DNA from: Casuarius casuarius
Lineage: Eukaryota > Chordata > Aves > Casuariiformes > Casuariidae
DNA: 64,000 bases
Direction of reading: 5' to 3'
Assembly: GCA_003342895.1 (NCBI GenBank)
Contig: PTFA01000085.1
Coordinates: forward strand, 1,762,671-1,826,670
In this document: positions 1-12,600 of the stretch, one piece after another
Numbering within the stretch: the first letter of the stretch is position 1
Layout of the letters: every line of letters begins with the position of its first letter
Position numbers and translations under genes: made by a program
Notes under the pieces: generated by a model
The model's input: only the letters and a program-made list of their open reading frames with translations
The model's database searches: none
Told to the model about the DNA's origin: nothing

Positions 1-475
1 GGCTATGTATTAGTTATGTATCAGTTACCATCACTTCAACATCACTTTGAATTATTACCTGACCTATCAAGGATGTATCTGCCGATTTTCCAGAGCTGCT
101 GGAACTAGTAATGAAGCACGTACAAAGAACTCAAAGTTGCAGTAATTTAGTAGCTGCTCAAAACCCTCTGAACAGGTAGAATACTTCCCAGAATGGTCAC
201 TCCTACTCTAAAGTAGGCAACTAACTCAAGTAAATTAGCTCAAGCTAACCCTAGCAACTGGAGTAAAACTTGGTATCATGTAAAACAGATTGTAAAACAT
301 TATTTATTCTAGAAGAAGGGCAGTGACATTAAGTTAATGTTAGACATAACCTCTCCCTCCCTTCCCCTGCTTTTTTTTTTTTCTTTTTTTTTTTTTTTAA
401 TTATTTCTGACTAGGCTACCCTCTTGCTATAAAAGTTGATTGCACTCACTGTACTGAGTTATACAGAATACTTAC
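1..475 (-). other. VPS13C: Intron 39, 5' part (continues outside window)
   Basis: Holds a T-rich tract at 371-398 on the plus strand. No convincing exon 40 is present; it presumably lies beyond the window edge. Confidence 0.8.
371..398 (+). repeat. T-rich homopolymer
   Basis: Two T runs separated by a single C in intron 39. Confidence 0.93.
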
Positions 476-632
476 CAGTTATTTCAAGGCACCTCATGGT
501 AACTTTTTTCAGATATGCTGCTGCAGTCAAATCATGGTTTCTAATTCTGGTTTCAGTTCCAAGCTGTAGCACAGTTAGAATATGTAATGGATATCTCTCC
601 TTCCGGACCTGCTTCATCAAGGTTATTACAAC
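476..632 (-). CDS. VPS13C: VPS13C exon 39 (residues 1431-1482)
   Basis: Encodes [40 protein letters not shown] and [12 protein letters not shown] plus one base. Paralogous to exon 28 within the internal duplication and matching VVVTLMKKSEKKGRPLHELN of mammalian VPS13C. 157 bp, phase 0 in and phase 1 out, donor GTAAGT. Last exon I can support before the window edge. Confidence 0.95.
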
Positions 633-3600
633 CTTGAATATGGAAATGAAAAGTTCAGCAAGTTTAACAAAACTGTCCAGAAATTACAGCATGCAGTTAT
701 AATTGGGAATTATTTCCCCAGCTATGCTTCGAAAGTAATATCAGACTGGACATTTTGCTTTTTTATATAAACAGGATCTAAAACTACAATTTCATAAAGA
801 CCATTTTTTCCTCTATTCCTCTTAGAGAAGCAGCAAAGTAGAGCAATCACTTCTTAACTCCAACAACAAAACAAAAACCCTGAAGTCTAGTGATTTGACT
901 AGAAGTCCACTTTGCTGATTTAGCAATAAATCTTTACCTTCTGAATAGGATGCTATACAGTGCTATACTGAACACACAGAGAACAGTTACTAGAAATTAT
1001 ATTTGTCTGGAAGGAAAGGCAGTGGAGAATGATATCAGTGTGATTAAATCTTTGAATAACTAACAAATTACAAATAACTTAATACAGGAGGTAAAAAAGT
1101 GTTCTGACATTACACTTCTGCATATTTAGAGAATTTCATGCCTTACACATGACTAAAATTTTGAAAAAGGGAAAAAATTCTTTGTTTCTAAATGAATGTG
1201 AAAAATAAAGTAGATGAACTAGATATAATTACTGTGAAAAATACCGTTTCAATTATTTCATGAAGCAATTGTCTTACATTTCTTGGAACTAAAAATAGTG
1301 TCGTCAAACTAACAATTTACCACACACAAAATCAAAAGAAATTTTGCAATACTTTGTCCGCATCATTATATGGCATATTCTTTGTATACTAATTAGCATT
1401 TTGTCATCTTAATAACCAGTATATGCAGCCCACAGACAATGTGGACTCTAGCTTATTAAGAATTTCAATGTGAGGTGTGTTTAACTTCATAGTAAATAAT
1501 ATATAAAAATATTAATAGTATATGTTAAATAAGAAAAAATTAGCACTACAGGCTAGCCTATAATATGCCCCATTCCTACCATTAAGACATTCTTCACAAC
1601 CAAGAGAGCAGTTCCAAAAGAAATGGAAGCTGCCAGGGATACTGGTGGTTCTAGCTGGACAATTATGTGCCAATTGTTGACAGGGTACCTTGTCAGTAAC
1701 AACTACAATTCTGCAAAACTTGTACCTTTTGCCCTGAAAAGGCCCTAATCCTTGGATGTTACCAACTTTTTAACCTGTCTATACTTCAGTTGGGGTACAA
1801 ACATTTGTAATGCCCTTAAACTAATTTTTATTAGATGATTTCACATCTCTCAGAGTATGCTCTCCTGGTGGCCAGGGACAGGGGGAAGTTTCTAGTCTCT
1901 GAGTGGAACTCTCATATAGCAATAGCATTGTTTTGGGTTTGGAGGTGCACTTTTTGGTTTAAAGAAAAAGAAACCCAGATTTACTACTGAATGAAAACAT
2001 CTACAGAGATTTAGTGAAATTAAAATTATGCACCAGAAAACAACAGTTACGTAATTAAACTGCATGCATAAGCTGTTTGGTCAAGCCTACCAAAATAAAT
2101 AAATAAATAAGAGAGAGAAAGAAAAGAAAGGCCATGCTGAGCTCTTCACATTTAAATACCACACATCCTCAAAGAAAGAAGATACTTAGGTAATTTCTTG
2201 TGCATAAATATCTTTGTTACTTCATGGCTTGTGCCTTTTCCCAATATTTTGCTAGGAATAAAGGTGAGGTTCTAGGTATCTCTAAGGGAAAAAAAAAATC
2301 TAGTTCTTGCTTAAGTTTACCTGTTTTGTTACTAAAAACAATGTTACACAGTGTTAGGAAGTTACTAACACAATACAGTGCTAGTACAGAACATCTAAGA
2401 AAAATCTGTTTTGCCTTGTTTGATGAATACCCCCATCTTCAAAGGAATCCCTGAACAGATGGTTAAAGTGGACTTTATAGCCCATTTATTCTGATAAATA
2501 GATGTGAGTGCTAGATTCAGTAACCATAAATTTTTCAGGTGGATAAATACCTCTTTGATTTCAAAATTAAGCAGCACATTGATTACATCTTCATTTAATG
2601 TTCCTTTTTTCTTTTCAGACACTTCTTCTGGAACACTCTTNTCTTGTGTCAAAACAGATTTCTCCATTTCTTTGGTTTTACCTGCAGTATTCAAGAAACA
2701 GGTTAGCTTCAAGATGCATTGCTACAATTTCGTTAGCACAAGAAACTCATACAATTCTTTTATTCATTTAGATGGCTTAAAGTGGCATGAGAAAAGCTAG
2801 TAAAATTTCTAGAAACAGAGCTCTGAACTTGAGAGCAGGCAAAGGAAGCAGAAATGTGTTCTGGCAACAAATTGACACCGCTATCCGAGTAACTTGCTAC
2901 CTCCATGACTTTTCAGTTAACAGCATTACTAAATTCTGTCTTGCAATGTTTTCACTTTTCTAAAGCATAGGAGTAGGAACATCACCCTTGCAAGATTTAN
3001 AAAAAAAAAGGGGGGGGGAGTTTTTCACTTGCGTGTCATACTGTCAGATCTAAGCTTGATTTTCAGGTAATAAATGCTTTTCTTTATTCCTGAAAGCTAA
3101 CACACTTAACATTCAGACCTTCCTTTGGCAGCACCGATTTTGCATGAGACTGTTTTTCTTCTGCTTCACCAAGGTTTTCCGTCAACACTTTGAGAAAGAC
3201 ATTCAAATCCTCTTGATTTACAACAATCTACAAAACAGCAAATTGCAGTTCTCAGAAAAAGCTGTTTCTTAAACTGTTCACTAGCTAGCATACCAGAACA
3301 ATGTTTTCTAGCAAGAAAAGTAGTGCTTATTTACAGTGATTTTTGTCTGCAGCAGCATCACTTGAAGAACGTAGCATGAACAGTGAAATTCTTTTGACCA
3401 TTTGAAGGTTACGACTTCTCAAACTGAAAAGGTATCAGTCTATATAGCAGCTTTTAGTTACAGTATCTACGCTTTTATGACTTCAGTATAAATGACATAC
3501 TAAATTATGGCATTTTATTTTCATGTTTATAAAGATGTACCTGCTGTTTTATTTCAAAGTATATGGATTGTCACTAAAGGCAACTGCCTTGAACTTACTG

Positions 3601-6600
3601 AAGGGAGATAGGAAGTTATGAAGCTGGAGTTACCAAGGCAAATATTTGTACAGATCTGAATTCCTCTAAAGAGGATATCCCTTTTTATAAAAGCACGGAA
3701 GATGACTTGCTTAGAGAAGCTGTGAAATTAACAATCGTAATATTGATGCAAGCTGGTCCTGCTCTATGGCAGGAGATAAACAAGACTCCTTGACATCCCT
3801 TGCAGTTCTCTCTTCTATGCATCTCATTGTTTAGTAAACATGCATAGGATTTTGGGGTGTTTTTATGACACTTTCAAATTTCTACATTTATATAGATAGA
3901 TTAAACCTGTTGACACGGCTGAAACACACTCAATAGCTATGAACAGAGCAGTGGCTTGTTCCACCTCTGCATCCAGGAAATAAAGGTTAGTATTATATTC
4001 AATATTATAAGGAGCTTCTCATCACCTTCTTTTTTGCAAGACTTACATTCATTGTATCCAGATGTCCTGTGACCTCCACCATGGGTATTTTGTGAAACCA
4101 AGCTGCAGCTAGATTTCGATTCACAGTCAGGCTCAAATTAATAGGATGAAGTATCTGAATGTCAGGATTTGACAGATCTGTCTCCACAGTGGCCCTAAAA
4201 AAGAAATGTTGGGGAAATGTTAAAAAAAATTCTAACTCATATTTTACATGGAGTTATATTTATTTGCCCTTCTGATAACAGGTCAGTATTTTACCATGAA
4301 GTATTTGACTCTGTCACCAATAGGATTTCTAAACAAGTAGATTAACATCTTACAGAGTATTAATATTACCAATTAGTTAAGCTGTTTTGTAGTAAAATGC
4401 ACTTTACCTAGACAGTTTCAGCTGTGTCAGCTGCACATCCATTTTATCAATGACTGGAGGGAGCAAATTGCCTTCTGCAGACACCAAGCTGAACTGGTTC
4501 TGAACCTTGATCAAGCCAAGATCTATTACTATAGCATTAAGGGAAACTGAGGACTGAGGAATGACAATAACTGGTGCTTTCAGGTGAATGTCCATCGACA
4601 GTCGAAAACTCCTTTGAGCCAGGTCTTTTACACTTGTAGCAGCCTTTTCTGCAGCTTGGACTGTAGCAGCACTCAGTGCCTCCTTAGCTGTTTGAAAGTT
4701 GTTCAAAAAGGTCTGTAATAAATGGTTGAAGAGAAAGGAAAGATATGGCTGTAAACAGCATTTTATTCTTAACTGCTCTCTCATTTTATAACAACCACCA
4801 AAATCAGTATCAAATAGGTCTTCCTGCTGTGTTAATTCTTCCTGGGAACAAAAACTGAATGTCATCTGTCATGACCCCTGTTAGTCCGAAAAAATGTACT
4901 AACCAGATTCCACTGATTTTAAACCCATCTCTTTTTCCTTTATTAGCTCAAGATTCCTTTATCTCATTAGCTTCTAGGGACACATGTTATTTTTAGAGTC
5001 TCTCCTTGCCTCCAGAGAATATTAATTCCTATTAAAGCCATTACTGAATGACAGAGAGCACACAAGCGCTTTATAAGAAAAGCCAACATTAGGATACTTG
5101 ATGAAGGTAGAGATATTTAGTGATTAGTTTGCATGTTTTCCCTTCTGCCCTCAGAGTATCTAACCTCACAGGAAGATCTGCCTCTGAAGTTAGCTCAGAT
5201 GTTTGTGATGAGCTTAATTTTTTGTCATCTTTGGGCAGTGGAAATGCAAAAACAAAAATATACACCTAACAAGCTTTTCCTTATTTCAGAAGAGGAGGGA
5301 GAAAAGCCACACCTTCTTGCACAGTGTTAGTTTTTAAAATTTAAATCAGTTAGAAAGCTTACTTTATCCAAGTTTACAAATAGTACAGAGAAAATTAAGC
5401 CTATCCTTTTTCTTTTGGAAACTTCAGTTATCACTTGTATTAAGCATGCAAACAAGGAAGACAAATTCAAGAAAGAAGCACAAAAATACACAAAGAAAAA
5501 AAAATCTTACCAGAAGAGACATGAGAAATTTGTGAAGGTACACTATTTGAATACAGCCTACTTTTAAAGATAAAGTACCATCCACTTTTGACATATCAAC
5601 ATAGGCTTCTCCCTCAGTAGCATATGGATATAATGCCAGATTGAAACTGAAAACTTCATCTCCTACTATAGATACTGCCTAGAAAGAGAGAAACAGAGTA
5701 TCAAACTAATGCATGACAATCATTTTGCCATCAGCAGTTTCTAAAAAAGTTCTTAACATAAAACAACCACACAAACCCTAGATATATTAGTGTGTCNGAT
5801 GTAAAAATTAGACATACAATCTTCTAATACAAAAATCATGCTTCAGCATGTATCTTATTTGGAAAGAAGTATTCGTCTGAATTTTAAAACGGGGGGGGGG
5901 GATAAAAAGTCTCTTCAGTGATCACCTCTGACTGCAAGATACCACCAAAGCAATTCATCACTTACTTGAAAATTCAAGTGAGATAAGATATCTTCCTTAT
6001 TCATACATTCAGCACAAGCCCAGAAATATAATCTTTATTATGAAAAATTATTTTTTATTTTTTCAGTATCAAAATTCAAAGAGCTCCATTAAAAAGGCAT
6101 ATTGAGAAAGAATTTTTTTTTATAATCTAGCACTTGGAATATTTACAAATCAAGGCACATGAAGTTTCTTTCATGTTCTCCACGCAAATTAGACCTTACC
6201 TACTATTGATCAAATCCATTAACTGAAACCTCCCTGCATTTTCTTCCTTTTTGCTCCAATTAAATGAGAAAAACAACACATTTTGATAACATCACAGAGT
6301 TTAGGGGTGCAGAGAAGTAATAGTTCAACCCTATGCATCAATACAGACTGTGAATCACCTGGCTGAAGAGCAGCCTTGCTGAAAAGAACCTGAAGGGAAC
6401 AGGCGATGTGAAGTTGAGCATAAAACAACAAGGCATGCTCAATGCACAGAAAGCAATCCACATCCTTACTGAACTACATAAGGAGGAGCACAGCAAGCAA
6501 GCAGAAGGAAGTTATTTCCCTTTACTTCACCAGCAGTAGAACTGCCCCCTAAAATACTGTGCCAAATCAAGTATTTTTGAAGAGTGGAATAAGATAACGC

Positions 6601-9600
6601 ACATTATATTTCACTTTTATAGACACAAAATTAACCAACAGTGAAGTAAAAATTAAAACCTTGTAGTTCAGTACCTTTTTATGAAGGGTCCTTGGATCAA
6701 CATCTGTGACAATTATGTCTCTGAGCCTGGCAAAGAGTACAGTGCAACTTGGCTGAAGTAGAAGAGATGAATCAAGACCTGCACGGTATAAAGAGAGAAA
6801 TGGTAGTACTGCATAATAGAAATAGCACTTAATTTTGTGTGAGGGCATTATATGACTTTTAGATAGATGCGTACAAGCAAGATTTCATACACTATATTAA
6901 AAATGCTTACATATTCATACTGAAAAGAGCTTTGGCAGAATCAGGATGGTGGCCATGGCCAAATTTCTAAGTGAAACTTCCTCTCTCTCACTGAATTATT
7001 GATAGCCCCCTGCAGGGTGGGGGACAGGACTAAGCAAACACTAGGAGTCCAAAACCAAAAGGAAACAGCTCTAAAGTAACAACTCAGATATGTGAAAAAA
7101 ATATCCAACACTTAGTACAACAGGAAAAGTCACTCATAATCATATTCATCTTCAAAATATGAACCTAATTAAATAACTTAAGAATAAAACATTGTTTTTC
7201 TAGCTGAATGCCAATACATTATGATAGACAAGATAAATAGACTTGGAAAACAAAAAAACAAAACAAAAAACAAAAACCCCACAAGCCATTTTTGCCAGAA
7301 AAAAAGAAAGATATCCAGAAGCTGAAGAATTTCATCTTAAATACCTTTTAGTTTAATTACTAGTACTTGCTTTGAAACTGAACTACAAGATCAGTTACTA
7401 CTAACAAAGAATTTAATACCTTGTATCTTGATCTCCGCAATGTTCTTTTTTTCATCAGAAATATTTAAACAGAAGGCATCCAGCTTGGCAAAAAGCTTGA
7501 AGTCGAAGACATCCTTATCCTTAGAAATTCTAGCTACTAGAGAAGAAAGGAAGAGAAAACTTAAAATTCTGAGAGTATTGGGTTGGCTGTTTTGACATGG
7601 GTTTTTTGGCATTCAGATGACTTAGTATTGTTTCCTATAGTTTCTTTCATTACCATTAGCATGATAGAGTCTGTAATATTCCATCTCAAGCTACAAGCTC
7701 TTCTCTGAATACAACTTTATAGATAGGAGTGTGAAAAGCCTGCATTTGTTTATACATTTGATACTAGTCCCTTCTAGTGATAAGTACCTATTCAGACCTT
7801 CCATCCCCCTCAGGTTGGGGAGAATAAGGTGAAGTGAAGCATCAGCTGTCAAAAGCTATCTATGGAGAAAAGGCTAGAAGCCACCAGACATCACTGATGG
7901 TCTACGTTTTCACTAACCAAAAGTAACAGAGTTAAATGTTAACCCAAGAGCTTAAATGTTTATGGGTTTTGTTAAACTGTACACAGCAGCTTTTCCTCTA
8001 GGCTGCTGAATCAAACCAGGTGATGTAAACTTAAGTGATTCAAATCATTCTTCACTAGGATACACCACTTTCAGCTGGTCAGATGCTTCAGTTTCGCACA
8101 ACATTAANGGAAATACAGCAGCTCCCTCGGGCCAATTGTTTCGAGATTTAAATTTTTGTTTGAATGCTGTAGGAACAGCAAGATTTTCATTACGTGGGCA
8201 AAGGACTCAATTACTTCTTTGAAAGTACATTTAAATTGTCTAGTTAAATAACATGGCATAATTATCAAACTATTGTTTCTTCCTTTGTGTGTTTTTTCTT
8301 TTTTTTTTTTTTTTTAAACCATAAAGGCTAAGACCCATGCTGCTGTTTGAGTCCTCTAGGTTGACAGCAGAAATGTCATTTATTCAAATTCAAGTCTGAA
8401 AGGGCAACGAAACAAGAATAGAAAGCTCACTTGAAGACATCACTTACAGCCAAACACTTGGTTTCATTTATTGTTTTTTGAAACCAATCCTCCAGCCAGT
8501 GAGAACCACTCTGTCACATGAGCTTTGATCCTCACCCCATCCTTCAAAGCTAGTAAGATTAGCACCAGGTTTTCCACAAAATGTCAACTGTACCTTTCTT
8601 TAATCTAGCATGATCTTTTTGCTTTTCTTCATTAGTTGGTGCGCCTCTGCTGCTTCCGCTGCCTGATGGAGTAACAGCTGCTAGAAAACTGACAGCAGAC
8701 ATAAGGGCCTCTGTATGCAGCAGAAGGTTTAATGATGAAAAGGTTACCTGTTGAAAACATGAGACTCCGTATCACAAAAAAGTAATTTACAACTAAAACA
8801 GCTAGATTGAGACTGGAAGGCACTCACTAAGCACAAGAATTTCTGAGCAACAGAAGAACTGCATGTTTTACCAACAACAAATCATCAAGTAAAAAAGCTT
8901 CCTGTAAAGCAGAAGAACATTAAGCTTAGAAAATAAGTGAACCTGACAAAGATATAATGGCTGTAACNATTAAGCTATAATCTTCTCAGTACAAAAGCAA
9001 AATTATACCAAATGAAATTAAAACCATGAGAAGCGGGGAAACTGCTTATCTTTTAGATGGCTAATTAGAAGAGTTACACCTACAGTAAAGCAGCCTAATC
9101 TAAAACAGAATTCCGTCTTCTCAAACAGTATGCTCTGACAAATCCAGAGCCATTCTTGGAAGCTCCTGCAATAACACAGCATTATGTAAAAGGATAAGTG
9201 ACAGGTGGTTGCTGTGCAAATATTCAGGATAGAGGCATTTCTCAATAAATTCACTTAAAAAGTCCAAAAGTTGGATAAGAGCCTGCCTTGTAGTTTAACA
9301 AAGGTTATTATCCAGTTAAATGGGCTTAAAATTAGGAAAAGAGAGTTCAAACCCAATTCTTCCAGATGCAGAAGTCCTATTAAAGACCTGCTAGGGAATG
9401 CCTCATGATGTGGAGAAAGTTGAGTTCTCTAACACAGTTCACGCACAGGGTTAAGTCAAGAAACTCAGCATATCCATTCACTTGAATGGCACCAGAGTAA
9501 AACTGTTATCCCTTGCTGGGACTTCAGGTACCTTTTTTGGCAGAAAGAGTCCAGCATTAACTGGACTTCCTTATGAAGTCTGTCGATACTCTAAAACTAT

Positions 9601-12600
9601 GAGGTGGCCAGTGGAATATTTCAGAGTCTTCAGTACTATCATGCCAAAAAAGGCCAGGCAAATTATCTTCCAGAAAGTTATAAAGTAAATATTTCAAACT
9701 AAGTTATATTGGTAAAGGGTGGAAAATACCTATCACAGAAAGAAGTATTTTCTTTCTGTTCTTAGCATTGTTCCTCAAAGTAGAAAAAGTGACAGCCCTT
9801 TGTAGTTTATTTGTGGAATTGCTCAAGATACTATCTTCTCTTAGAATGAGAACTCTGACATCAAAAAACACACCATAAGCACAATAGTCAGAACTTAAGA
9901 AATTTGGTACTTGCTGTTGAAAAACATATCCCTATACTACAGTAATTAATAAAATGTATTATATTCTTCTTCTAGAGTCCCTGATAGCAGTGAGAGGAAG
10001 GAAAATGGAGTATCACAAGATGCTCCTGATTCACATTTCAGAGTGAAGAATTAGAACACGCCTGGCCACTGCCCCCTCCCCCCCAAAATATCACTCATAA
10101 ATGAATTCAAAGTTAGACTTTAGACTCTTAGTAAATTTAGCCAACAGAGTGCTGATCACATAGTTCACACAATACAGATAAGTTATTTGTCAGGAAGTGG
10201 AAAGAATTCTAGACCCACTGCATTTTCCATAGTAGGCATCTGAACTACATGATCTCATATGGATGAGGAAGACGATGCATTCTTTGGTTATTTGACTTCT
10301 ATCCACATGAGCTAGCTACCCAACTTTTCTCCATCATTAAGAAACAGATTAGAATACTGCTCCTGCATATTAAGTTGTATAACAAGTTTCCAAGTGCTTT
10401 TTAATTCTTTTCCGCCTTGCTCCAAGGAAAAAAAAAAAAAAAAAAAAAGGAGAAACAAAAAAGCCCCACCGATTCCCCCCCTTCTAAATAAACAAATGAA
10501 CAGAAAACAAGAAAAACTACAAGCACTCACTTGAATCATCTGTTCAGTGTTGTTGAAAGCTGTTTGAAAGCTTGGACCATTTCTGTCAGCCTGAAAATAA
10601 TGATTACCGTGAAGGTTAATAGTAACTCAAACCAGCCACTACACTCTTAACAAGATACAATGAATCTACTCTGAAGAGTAGATTTAAGACTTTATAGTCT
10701 TAGTGTATAAGAATGCTTTAAAAATAAATAAAACGCTTATATATACCTTGATGTATTCCACCTTCAGAAGGTCTAAGCCAGGTTTATCTGAAGAGCTAAT
10801 GAGATGAAGGGGTGTTTTTCTACCTGTAACATACCACACAAAATACACAAGAATTAGGCTGTCAAAGCACCAAAGGATTTGTGCCTCGAAGAAAGGGATT
10901 AACTTTCTATGCAGTGTTTTAAAGTATGCTGTACCACTGAATCTAAATCAATGGTTTCTCTTTGATTTTTCAGTCCAAAATGGCAAGCATGTACCCATTC
11001 TACATCCAAAGATTAAGCACTAAGCTATTTAATTATCCAGTAAGCATTAAGGTGGGAGGCCAAAACATATCAACTGTACCCATGGGACAACTGTTGCCAA
11101 TGGAAAATTGCATACTAAGTATTGTATCTGTAAAGCTAAAACTATATTTGGATTTTAGTGAGAATACAGGAGAGCCACACTTTCAGACTAATAGATAAAG
11201 ATATATAGTATTACACTTATTTCATTACTTATTACCTCCAATATCATAGTAATCCAAGCTAATTTTCTTTAAGTAACATACAGCTGCTAAATTATAGGTT
11301 CTGATTGTAGCTTCTGTCCCAAGATGCATTACATCAAACACAAGAACTGTTTCCTCAGTTTTCTTCTGCCTGGTGAGTTCTAACACAACCTAGACAAGCA
11401 AGAAATACACAGTTATGCCATCTGGTATTCTCATCCCTCAAACCAAGAGTAGAGAAGAAAAAAAGAGAAAAAGAAACAGAGAAAACGCACCAAANNNNNN
11501 NNNNNNNNNNNNNNNNNNNNNNNNNNNNNNNNNNNNAAAAAAAAAAAAAAAAAAAAAGACGTTAAAGTATATTAAAAAAATAGAATATGAGGTAATTTTT
11601 TTTTAAAGTATTCCTTATGTAGAAGGTAAAAATAGAATTTTAAAAAAAGAGACGTACCTCTCTAATTTCAAACTTCAGTTGAAGATCTGTCAGCTCCTCT
11701 TTAACAGGTTCTTTATTTTTTATTTCTTCCCCTTTCATTAGAGACCTGTTAGTTGGTTCAGAACCTTCTTCAACATCAAAATATTCTTCTTCAGAGTCTA
11801 CAGAACAGGTGTGACCTTCTCCTTACTAACAAGGATTTTCCAGAAACAGGCACAAATGTCCTACCCTCTTTCCCATTCCAACATAACTTTAAACCAATTG
11901 ATCAATTTAAACATAATCTGACAAAATACACTTTTTAGATCTATACTGCTTTCTTACCCATTGAATTAAAATGTTTAAGTGAAGAGGAGAGAAAGAAAAT
12001 TAAAGTCCCTATTAAGGAAAGCATTAGTGTTTAGCTGTATCATTAGAAGTTAAAGAATCCACACAGGGAAGAGTAGTTATAAACAGTTATAATACCAATA
12101 CATAAATTCATTTGCTATCCTAGTTCTGCATTTTTTTTTATACAGGAAAACTTTGCTAGTGCAAGACGCTCAGGGATAGTACTACCAGCGATGCTCAGGC
12201 CAGTCTATTTCTACCAAATGCTGGCTGCTTATGCAAGTACACGTCCTTTAGACACGTTGCTGAACTTCTTTATGCTCACCCTTTTTGCCATAAGGCAAAC
12301 ACAATACAGAACAACTGAAGTATGTCCTACACAGACTCCTGAAGGGCAGCAGCAGATGAGTATTTGGTTAAATATGTTTATTTAAGTTACTTCTGAAATA
12401 ACAGGTTCCCCAATACTCTTCTCTGCAAGGTATCTCATGACATCTGGATAACTAAATTGGTATGCTGATAACTTCCTAATAAAGTTGTTATTAACAGCTC
12501 ACTCTACTTACATTTGGGGAGGTTGCTAATGCAGAAACTTCTTAATATGAACTAATCCCCCCAAAATAGTGTGTTATTAAAAAAGCAAATTTAGTATTTT

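Noticed and set aside
55..112. Possible VPS13C exon 40 on the minus strand (ends before a GTAATA; one frame reads TSSSSSGKSADTSLIGQ)
   Set aside because: In the required phase 1 frame it hits a stop, and the in-frame reading has no AG acceptor giving the right phase. The next exon is more likely outside the window.
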